From the NCBI GenBank assembly GCA_964383915.1, contig CAYLJE010000008.1:1-42435 (forward strand): DNA of 42,435 nt, in the 5' to 3' direction. Of the stretch, positions 7,878-14,309 are shown piece by piece. This DNA is from DRPN01 sp964383915 (GTDB lineage Bacteria; Bacteroidota; Bacteroidia; Bacteroidales; VadinHA17). Every line of letters begins with the position of its first letter. The stretch's first letter is position 1. The translations under genes and the position numbers were made by a program. Under the pieces are notes generated by a model, which saw only the letters and a list, made by a program, of their open reading frames with translations, was not told the origin of the DNA and did no database searches.

Positions 7878-8453
7878 CTAATAGTTTTCTCCCTGTAGCT
7901 CGAAATAAGCCTGGGGATGCAGGCAGGCCGGGCATACCTTCGGGGCTGATTTTCCTTCATGGAGGTATCCGCAGTTACGGCATTTCCAGATCATGACGCC
8001 CTCTCTTTCAAATACTTTTCCATCTTTAATATTTTGATAAAGTTTGCGGTAGCGTGCCTCATGGGATTTCTCTACCCGGGCGATCATGCGGAAGGCTGTG
8101 GCGACTTCATTGAATCCTTCCTCGGCAGCAATTGTGGCAAATGCGGGATAAAGCTCGGACCATTCTTCATTTTCACCGGCTGCAGCAGCCTGCAGATTTT
8201 CCTCGGTAGTCCCGATTTTTCCGGCAGGATAAGCCGCTGTGATCTCCACCATCCCTCCTTCGAGAAATTTGAAAAACCGCTTGGCATGTTCTTTTTCATT
8301 CAAAGCTGTTTCGTTAAAAATGGCCGAAATTTGTTCCAGCCCTTCTTTCTTAGCCTGTTTGGAAAAATAATCATAACGCATTCTTGCCTGGGATTCTCCC
8401 GCAAAAGCTTTTAATAAATTTTGCTCAGTACGTGTTCCTTTTAATGACTTCAT
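7878..8453 (-). CDS. rbr: Rubrerythrin
   Basis: 191 residues, the usual length. The N-terminal four-helix ferritin-like domain carries the di-iron ligands: E20 in AGESQAR, the EKEHAK motif (about residues 53-58), EEGFNEVA and the RVEKSHEARY motif. The C-terminal rubredoxin-like domain has CRNCGYLHEG and CPACLHP, that is two CxxC pairs for one iron. Rubrerythrin reduces hydrogen peroxide in the cytosol of anaerobes, taking electrons from rubredoxin. The rubredoxin gene ends 27 bp upstream on the same strand, so donor and enzyme are made together. This suggests an anaerobic or microaerophilic host. Confidence 0.97.
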   Translation of the reverse strand: MKSLKGTRTEQNLLKAFAGESQARMRYDYFSKQAKKEGLEQISAIFNETALNEKEHAKRFFKFLEGGMVEITAAYPAGKIGTTEENLQAAAAGENEEWSELYPAFATIAAEEGFNEVATAFRMIARVEKSHEARYRKLYQNIKDGKVFEREGVMIWKCRNCGYLHEGKSAPKVCPACLHPQAYFELQGENY

Positions 8454-8480
8454 AATAATAATGTTTATGGGTGAATGATA

Positions 8481-8645
8481 TTATTCTTCGATCTCTATAA
8501 AATCGGATTTGCTTACGCCACAAACCGGACAATACCAGTGATCAGGGATGTCTTCAAAAGACGTTCCGGGGGCTATCCCTCCGTCCGGATCACCTGCTTC
8601 CGGATCATAAATATATCCGCAGGCAGTACATTTATATTTTTTCAT
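8481..8645 (-). CDS. Rubredoxin
   Basis: 54 residues from ATG at 8645 to TAA at 8481. The two iron-binding pairs are CTACGYIYDPEAG (C6, C9) and CPVCGVSKSDF (C39, C42), with the standard DPDGGIAPGTSFEDIPDHW middle part. Length and spacing are those of classical rubredoxins. It is a small cytosolic electron carrier and the likely donor to the adjacent rubrerythrin. Its start codon overlaps the stop of a 36-codon ORF by the sequence ATGA, a sign of coupled translation. Confidence 0.97.
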   Translation of the reverse strand: MKKYKCTACGYIYDPEAGDPDGGIAPGTSFEDIPDHWYCPVCGVSKSDFIEIEE

Positions 8646-8752
8646 AACGCTGGTTTTGTTTTGGCAGATAATAAATCTTTGTCAATATATGTCGGGGCAT
8701 TTTTTGGTGCTGTTCTCTTTTTAACCTCCCTGTAAAAAGCTTCGATGTTCAT
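8642..8752 (-). CDS. Small hypothetical protein translationally coupled to rubredoxin
   Basis: 36 residues from ATG 8752 to TGA 8642; the TGA overlaps the rubredoxin ATG as ATGA. The peptide starts MNIEAFYREVKKRTA and ends SAKTKPAL; it is basic and lysine rich, with no membrane segment or metal motif. The frame is open for about 20 more codons upstream (including DIAWEKIKRLHN) but has no start there. It is not recognised. It could be a leader ORF that sets rubredoxin translation, a short redox partner, or the tail of a lost gene. Support is positional only. Confidence 0.4.
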   Translation of the reverse strand: MNIEAFYREVKKRTAPKNAPTYIDKDLLSAKTKPAL

Positions 8753-8824
8753 GTTGTGAAGTCGTTTTATTTTTTCCCATGCAATATCCGGTAATGATAG
8801 ACTAATTCGATGATATTAATTAGT

Positions 8825-8832
8825 CAAATATA
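8825..8832 (-). promoter_or_regulatory. Bacteroidota -7 element for the rubredoxin-rubrerythrin operon
   Basis: On the minus strand the bases read TATATTTG, matching TAnnTTTG, 72 bases before the small ORF start at 8752. No clear -33 TTG lies at the expected distance. The 158-bp spacer to the divergent DAK2-DegV gene holds nothing else recognisable apart from a weak TATCTTG at 8879-8885 that could serve that gene. Confidence 0.4.
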
Positions 8833-8910
8833 ACAAGATCTATAATAAATCTTAAAAATTCATGTAATTTATTTTACGTATCTTGCGCCCTCTTTTGGAG
8901 GAAGTGAATA

Positions 8911-10695
8911 ATGAATATTGAAAAGATTGATGGCAGGCGTTATTTTTATTATTTCTATGCCGGCGCTTTGCGGTTGCTGGATCATCAGCAGGAAATCAAC
9001 CGTCTGAACGTATTTCCGGTTCCGGATGCCGATACGGGGACCAACCTGGCCTCTACCATCCGTTCGATTATTGATACCATACGACCTGACCGTTCTTATA
9101 AGATGACAACCACAGCCGTTGCAGAAGCGGCTTTGACGGGGGCCCGTGGAAATTCGGGGATTATCTTTGCCCAGTTCCTGAGTGGGATTAGTCAGGAGAC
9201 TTCTAATTGTCAGGATATTTCCCTGAAAGATTTTGTGTTATCCATAAAGAATTCGATACGATATCTGTATGAGGCCATTGCCAATCCGGTGGAAGGAACC
9301 ATGCTCACGGTGATCCGTGAGTGGGCCGAGTATATGTATCATAACCACAGCATGGAAGACTTTAAGACCTTGTTCATGAATTCCTATGAGGTGGCTGTAA
9401 GGTCACTGGCTGCTACCTCTGAAAAGATTAAAGAATTGACCTCAACATCGGTTGTAGATGCCGGAGCCAAAGGCTTTGTCGTTTTTTTGGAGGGCATTGT
9501 AGATCTTCTGAAAAGCAACAATATCCGGGAAATGGTCAGGTTGGAAATACCGGAAGAAATTGAAACGATAGACGTGGAAGTAGAACACACCGATACATTG
9601 ACCTACCGGTATTGTACGGAAGTATTGATCAAAGGAAAAGGAATAGACAAGAGCTCCATAGAAAAGTTGCTTAGAGAACATGGTGATTCTATTGTAGTTG
9701 CCGGCACATCCGGGACCATGCGTATTCATGTACATACCAACCATCCTGAGGTGGTGATCGATCAGTTACGTCCTATGGGGAAACTGGTGTTTCAGAAAGC
9801 CGATGATATGCTGCTGCAATACCGTGTGGCACACGAACGAAAACATGCTATTGCCCTGGTTACCGATTCGGCCTGTGACCTGCCCGATGCACTGCTTGAA
9901 AAATATCAGATAACGATGGTTCCCATTTATTTATATCTGGGGGAAAATCAATACCTGGACAGGGTGACCATCAAACCGGATCGGTTTTATGACCTCATTG
10001 AACAGGAGCAGTTTCCTCTAAGTACTTCCCAACCCAATGTTAAATCTTTTGTAAACCTATATTCCCGGTTGTTGTCTCATTATGATTCAGTGATTTCTGT
10101 CCACCTTTCTTCTGAACTTAGTGGGACTTTCCATACAGCCGAACAGGCAGCCAAACAGGTAATGAAGGAAACCGGCAGGAAAATCAGTGTAATGAACTCC
10201 AGGATGCTTTCGGGGGGATTCGGATTTCTGGTGAAGAAAACAGCAGAAGCTATCGAGAAAGGGTTGGCTCATGAACAAATAAAGGCTGCGTTTGATCAAT
10301 GGATCAAAAGGGTAAAAGTGTATGCCACGGTCGGTTCTATGAAACAACTGATACGCAGCGGTAGGGTAGGACAGATAAAAGGATGGCTGGGACGGTTGAT
10401 ACATTTGCGTCCGGTGATATCTATCGACGAGGAAGGCCGGGCGGTGATGCTGGAGAAAGCGTTTTCCCGCCGGGGCGGTCTGAAAAATATCGTAAAGAAA
10501 TTACAGAAAGACCTTGATTTTGCACGGGCTGATTTTATAATCCTGCATGCTAACGTTCCCGAAGAAGCAGCCGCTTTCGCCAGGGAAATTGAACAAGCCA
10601 CCGGCAGAAAACCGGAGAGATATCAGGAATTATCTCCGGTAATCGGCACCCACTTAGGGAAAGGGACCATCGGGATTGCTTATATCCGCCGCTAA
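8911..10695 (+). CDS. Fused DAK2-DegV protein (FakA-like kinase part plus FakB-like fatty-acid-binding part)
   Basis: 594 residues. Residues 1-200 are a DhaL/DAK2-type kinase domain: PDADTG (38-43) supplies the metal-binding aspartates and GARGNSG (77-83) the nucleotide loop. Residues about 215-310 match the FakA middle domain, ending in HVHTNHP. Residues 317-594 are a DegV domain: VTDSACDLP at the start, then STSQP and LSSELSGTF for fatty acid head-group binding, with GSMKQLIRSGRVG later. In Firmicutes, FakA phosphorylates fatty acids held by a separate FakB (DegV) protein for phospholipid synthesis; here both are on one chain and the FakA C-terminal domain is missing. The second position of PDGDTG is Ala, but both aspartates remain. 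Cytosolic; a lipase-like gene lies 3 kb upstream. Confidence 0.9.
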   Translation: MNIEKIDGRRYFYYFYAGALRLLDHQQEINRLNVFPVPDADTGTNLASTIRSIIDTIRPDRSYKMTTTAVAEAALTGARGNSGIIFAQFLSGISQETSNCQDISLKDFVLSIKNSIRYLYEAIANPVEGTMLTVIREWAEYMYHNHSMEDFKTLFMNSYEVAVRSLAATSEKIKELTSTSVVDAGAKGFVVFLEGIVDLLKSNNIREMVRLEIPEEIETIDVEVEHTDTLTYRYCTEVLIKGKGIDKSSIEKLLREHGDSIVVAGTSGTMRIHVHTNHPEVVIDQLRPMGKLVFQKADDMLLQYRVAHERKHAIALVTDSACDLPDALLEKYQITMVPIYLYLGENQYLDRVTIKPDRFYDLIEQEQFPLSTSQPNVKSFVNLYSRLLSHYDSVISVHLSSELSGTFHTAEQAAKQVMKETGRKISVMNSRMLSGGFGFLVKKTAEAIEKGLAHEQIKAAFDQWIKRVKVYATVGSMKQLIRSGRVGQIKGWLGRLIHLRPVISIDEEGRAVMLEKAFSRRGGLKNIVKKLQKDLDFARADFIILHANVPEEAAAFAREIEQATGRKPERYQELSPVIGTHLGKGTIGIAYIRR

Positions 10696-10742
10696 CAATT
10701 AGTGAACAATTTCTGATAATGAGGTGATTTCTCTTCATTATT
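10688..10742 (+). repeat. Left copy of a 55-bp exact duplicate flanking an N gap
   Basis: These 55 bases, starting in the last codons of the DAK2-DegV gene, are identical to 10843-10897 on the other side of the N run. The match ends exactly at the gap edge, as expected for two contig ends that share a k-mer. Confidence 0.97.
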
Positions 10743-10842
10743 NNNNNNNNNNNNNNNNNNNNNNNNNNNNNNNNNNNNNNNNNNNNNNNNNNNNNNNNNN
10801 NNNNNNNNNNNNNNNNNNNNNNNNNNNNNNNNNNNNNNNNNN
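10743..10842. other. Assembly gap of 100 N, probably artificial
   Basis: Exactly 100 N between identical 55-bp ends. An odd overlap of 55 bases fits a de Bruijn assembler run at k=55. If the ends are merged, the gap vanishes and the true spacer between 10695 and 11048 is about 197 bp. Confidence 0.9.
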
Positions 10843-10897
10843 GCCGCTAACAATTAGTGAACAATTTCTGATAATGAGGTGATTTCTCTTCATTATT
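10843..10897 (+). repeat. Right copy of the 55-bp duplicate
   Basis: Identical to 10688-10742, including the GCCGCTAA that is the end of the DAK2-DegV gene. It is therefore not an independent genomic copy unless a real tandem duplication is present. Confidence 0.95.
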
Positions 10898-10928
10898 GCC
10901 AATGAAAACTCTCATTTTGCATGCTTAA

Positions 10929-10976
10929 AAATACCTATTTAACAACCTATTTAAATAGGTTGTTAAATAGGTATTT
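10929..10976. repeat. Perfect 48-bp palindrome made of four ACCTATTTAA units
   Basis: The two 24-base arms are exact reverse complements with no spacer; the axis is between 10952 and 10953. Each arm carries ACCTATTTAA or its complement twice (10933-10942, 10945-10954, then 10951-10960 and 10963-10972 inverted). It lies between the convergent DAK2-DegV gene and the secreted-protein pseudogene, so it could be a bidirectional, AT-rich terminator or a protein site. It is also 86 bases from a contig end, so a fold-back assembly artefact is possible. Confidence 0.9.
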
Positions 10977-11047
10977 ATTACAGGGCATCCCATTAAAGAA
11001 AGCAGATATTATTCCGAAGTTTATCGATTATTACTGGAAACCAATTA

Positions 11048-12485
11048 TTACCGGATCACGATCCTCTTGTTTATAACTCCTTTTTCGGTATTTAACTCTA
11101 ACAGGTACATTCCCTTCGACAGAGCCAGGTTCAGGGGGGTAGTGTTGTTGTTATGTGTATTTGTCCGGTGTACCTGCAACAGTGTCCCGGTCATGGAATA
11201 AACCCTGATTTCCTGTAAAGGAGAGGAAGCTGTTACGGTGATCCGGCCATCCCCGGGATTGGGGAAAATATTAACAGTGGGGAAGGTTGTGCTGGCAACG
11301 CTGGCAGGCGGCCGGACCAATACAACCATAAAAGAGGAATCACATAAAGCGGGGTTGTCGGTGAGACAGAGTTCATACCTGATGGTGTCCAGACCGGAAA
11401 ACCCCTGAGCCGGTTCATACGTGATGAGATTGGCCGTATTGGCGGTGGCTGTGCCGTGGACAGGATTCTGCAGGATGGTCAGGTTTGCAGTTCCGGGGAC
11501 ATGGTCGTTGGTGGTTACATCATAGGTGACGGTAGAATCTTCTTTGGTAGTCACATAGTCGATTGCACAGAAGGGAGCGTCCACGATGATGCGGCCGTGT
11601 TTGAACCGTTCGCTGAACTCCTGATAGTAAATATTGGCGATAGTGGCGTCATGTACGATCAGGGTGTTCTCATCGTTACGAAGTTCGGCCGACGAGCTCC
11701 AGTTGTGGCATCCTGTCAACACAAGCGGGTCTGATGATCGATCTGAGTTATCAACGATCAGATATTTGTGATGCATAATTCCTGATTCCCCTGTTTTTCT
11801 AAAATGGCAGGATCACTGTCATCATTTACCAGTAATTTACCCGTTACTCCGTCAAGCACACGATCGCGGATGACATAACCCAGTTCGCTTCGTGTAATGA
11901 TCATAAACTTATTATGCATGATGCCATAATCGGGATAGTTACTTGTGGGACTGGAAATCTTGCCTATGCCGGCAACATCCGTGGTCCAGTTCAGGGTAAA
12001 GCCTGTGGTGGTAATGTTGCTGACTGTTACCGGGCTGGTGATGTTGATCGGACTTGCGGGGATCAGGTCATTTTCATCCCTCGGAAGAATCTGATAGGTA
12101 GATTTGTATTGGGCCAGGGGGCCTATGATGATCCCTTCTCCGGAAGGAATTATTTCTCCCACCAACGGAGAGATGGCATCATTGATGCGTATCTCTCCCT
12201 GCTGACCGCGTCTGTCTGTCCGTTAACCAGAATAAACACTGAATAATGTGGGAGAAAACCCTGTAACTGGGTGATGCCACCGGAAAAATTCCATCCGGCG
12301 CCATTACTTAAACGAACCACAAAATAGTAGCTCAGGTCGATGATCTGATCCGTGGGGTTGTAAATCTCAAGCGCTTTGTTGTTTCCCGATCCTTCGACGT
12401 ATTCCGAAAAGAAAATTTCCGAACAGTCGGCTTCCTGTGTTTTTCCCGGCAGAAAAGGAAGAAGGATCAAAAAAGTTTTCAACAA
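11048..12485 (-). pseudogene. Decayed gene for a secreted lamin-tail / fibronectin III / phospholipase D-like protein with type IX sorting domain
   Basis: Three overlapping frames (12485-12150, 12165-11758, 11776-11048) join into one protein only across two frameshifts, near 12200-12225 and near 11790-11800 (a run of five A where six would restore ILEKTGESGIMHHKYLIVD). The order of parts is: weak leader, lamin-tail domain (EIFFSEYVEGSGNNKALEIYN), DUF5689/OB-like piece, fibronectin III start, first HxK motif HNKF, second HKD-type motif HHKYLIVD with TGCHNW, Ig-like ND repeat, and a C-terminal type IX sorting domain (NIFPNPGDG to KRIVIR). MHNKFMII runs straight into TRSELGY, and the fibronectin domain stops early, so internal segments also seem lost. 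Only TTG is available as start. Sequencing error could explain the frameshifts but not the missing blocks. Confidence 0.75.
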
Positions 12486-12523
12486 AATGGTAAAAAGTGG
12501 GGGAAAGTGGTAAGAAATGGTAA
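12485..12523 (+). promoter_or_regulatory. Four MraZ-type operator boxes upstream of mraZ
   Basis: TGG recurs with exact 10-bp spacing at 12488, 12498, 12508 and 12518, in units close to AAAGTGG plus three bases (AAAATGGTAA, AAAGTGGGGG, AAAGTGGTAA, GAAATGGTAA). MraZ is known to bind tandem 10-bp repeats with a TGGG or AAAGTGG core before its own gene, so this is probably the autoregulatory site of the division cluster. A loose TACTTTTTG at 12539-12547 could be the -7 element. The boxes begin at the start codon of the divergent decayed gene. Confidence 0.75.
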
Positions 12524-12560
12524 AATTTTCATTATTTTTACTTTTTGAAACGATCAGGGT

Positions 12561-13028
12561 ATGAGTACATTCATCGGTGAATATAGTTGTAAAGTAGATA
12601 ATAAGGGGCGGATTTTGTTTCCGGCGGCTTTGAAAAGGCAGATGCCGCCGGAGGTTCAGGACCGTTTTGTTATAAAGAAAGATATTTTTGACCGGTGTCT
12701 GGTATTATATACCATGGAAGAGTGGAACAGGCAGAATGAGCGGATCAGGAGTCGAATAAATCCATATAATAAAGAGCACAATGCTTTTTTACGTAATTTT
12801 TACCGGGGTGCAGCCGAAATTGTCCTTGACGGGAACAACCGTATGTTAATTCCCAAGAGATTATTAGAAGCGGCTGGTATCCTGAAGACGGCGATCCTGG
12901 CAGGGCTGGATACGAAAATTGAAATTTGGGCTGAAGAAGTATATGAAACGGTACAGTCAACCGAAGATGAGTTTGCAGTACTGGCAGAGAAAATCATGGG
13001 AGATGAAAATAAAGAACAGAAAGGATGA
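12561..13028 (+). CDS. mraZ: Transcriptional regulator MraZ
   Basis: 155 residues. The two AbrB-like half-domains are visible: FIGEYSCKVDNKGRILFPAALK (1st, the DxKGRxxxP motif) and RGAAEIVLDGNNRMLIPKRLL (2nd). MraZ forms a ring-shaped oligomer and binds tandem boxes before its own operon, where in other bacteria it represses the mra/dcw genes. The boxes at 12485-12523 are the expected target. It is the first gene of the cluster and its last codons overlap rsmH by the ATGA sequence, so the two are translated together. Length fits the family. Confidence 0.95.
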   Translation: MSTFIGEYSCKVDNKGRILFPAALKRQMPPEVQDRFVIKKDIFDRCLVLYTMEEWNRQNERIRSRINPYNKEHNAFLRNFYRGAAEIVLDGNNRMLIPKRLLEAAGILKTAILAGLDTKIEIWAEEVYETVQSTEDEFAVLAEKIMGDENKEQKG

Positions 13029-13924
13029 GTTTCTATCACACACCTGTAATGCTGGAGGAGAGCATAACCGGGTTGAATGTACAGCCGGAAGGGATATATG
13101 TGGACTGTACTTTTGGAGGGGGAGGCCATGCGCAGGCTATTTTGTCGGAGCTGGGAAAAGGCCGGTTAATAGCTTTTGATCAGGATGAGGCCAGTCAGAA
13201 AAACCGTTTGGATGACGAACGGTTTCTTCTTTTACGTCAGAACTTCAGGTATTTGAAAAATAACCTGGAATATCTGGGAATTCCTCATGTGGACGGGATC
13301 CTGGCTGATCTGGGGGTCTCATCTTATCATTTTAATGATGATCCACGCGGTTTTTCTTTCAGGACAGACACAGCGCTGGATATGAGGATGAACGAAGGAG
13401 GAGAAAAAACGGCTGCGGATGTATTGAACAAGTATTCTGCAAAGAATCTGGAGCAGGTGTTCAGAGATTATGCTGAGATCAGGCATCCGGAGCGGTTGGC
13501 AGGGTTGATTATCCGGGCCAGGGAAAGGGGCAGGATACGGACCACGGGAGATCTTGTGGAACTATTGAAACCGATGTTGCGGGGAGGAAAGTCAAACAAA
13601 TTTCTCGCCCGGATTTTTCAGGCCCTGCGTATGGAAGTAAATGAAGAGATGGATGCTCTCCGGGAGATGCTGGAACAGACGCCTGTCCTTTTACGTCGTG
13701 GAGGCCGGCTTGTGGTTATTTCCTATCATTCGCTGGAAGACCGGATGGTGAAGTATTTTATGAAGACAGGATATGCCTTGTCGCGACCGGTTGAAGAGAG
13801 TCTTTCAGAAGAACAGCCTCCTCTGAGGATGATCACCCGAAAAGTGATTACGCCTTCAGACGAGGAGATTACTGTAAATCCAAGGGCACGAAGTGCGAAG
13901 CTACGTATTGCTGAACGAATATAA
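13025..13924 (+). CDS. rsmH: 16S rRNA (cytosine(1402)-N(4))-methyltransferase RsmH
   Basis: 299 residues. The N-terminus has YHTPVML and the SAM-binding VDCTFGGGGHA; DGILADLGVSS and FSFRTDTALDMRM follow, all family hallmarks. VISYHSLEDRMVK near residue 240 and a C-terminal NPRARSAKLRIAE complete the pattern. The enzyme methylates N4 of C1402 in the decoding site of 16S rRNA in the cytosol. It overlaps mraZ by four bases and is the standard second gene of division clusters. Nothing odd was seen. Confidence 0.97.
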   Translation: MSFYHTPVMLEESITGLNVQPEGIYVDCTFGGGGHAQAILSELGKGRLIAFDQDEASQKNRLDDERFLLLRQNFRYLKNNLEYLGIPHVDGILADLGVSSYHFNDDPRGFSFRTDTALDMRMNEGGEKTAADVLNKYSAKNLEQVFRDYAEIRHPERLAGLIIRARERGRIRTTGDLVELLKPMLRGGKSNKFLARIFQALRMEVNEEMDALREMLEQTPVLLRRGGRLVVISYHSLEDRMVKYFMKTGYALSRPVEESLSEEQPPLRMITRKVITPSDEEITVNPRARSAKLRIAERI

Positions 13925-13933
13925 GTGAGTGTT

Positions 13934-14308
13934 ATGAGTAAGAACGTTGAATTTACAGAGGATACAAAACGGCAGGAACCGAAAAAAGGTGTTTTCAGGT
14001 CCTTTATGGATGGGAGTATTCTTGCCGATAAATTGATCATCAAACAATTACCTTTTATTTTGTTTCTCACTTTTCTGGCTTTGATTTATATAGGGAACCG
14101 TTATCGTGCTGAGAAGATTGTTCGGGAAACAAGTCATTTAAAGCGGGAAATGAAAGAATTGAGTGCCGAATCGATAACCACTTCGGCAGAATTGATGTAC
14201 AAGAGTGCGAAAACGCAGGTGTTAAAAGCCGTCAAAGATAATAACCTGGGGCTGGAGGAGTCGAGGGTGCCGCCCCGTAAAATAGTGATTGATAAGAAGG
14301 GAAAGTAG
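13934..14308 (+). CDS. ftsL: FtsL-like divisome protein
   Basis: 124 residues from ATG 13934; a GTG at 13925 would add three residues and abuts the rsmH stop. A cytoplasmic tail of about 35 residues leads to one transmembrane helix (QLPFILFLTFLALIYIGNRY), then a periplasmic helix with coiled-coil-like spacing (ETSHLKREMKELSAES). This is the layout of FtsL, the bitopic partner of FtsB and FtsQ. Its sequence is weakly conserved; position between rsmH and ftsI is the main support. It belongs to the Bacteroidota FtsL-like family. The next gene starts one base after its stop. Confidence 0.85.
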   Translation: MSKNVEFTEDTKRQEPKKGVFRSFMDGSILADKLIIKQLPFILFLTFLALIYIGNRYRAEKIVRETSHLKREMKELSAESITTSAELMYKSAKTQVLKAVKDNNLGLEESRVPPRKIVIDKKGK

Positions 14309-14309
14309 C

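Noticed and set aside
14289..14309. ATT start seven codons before FtsI
   Set aside because: ATT is a very rare start and ATG 14310 directly precedes the charged residues and membrane helix.
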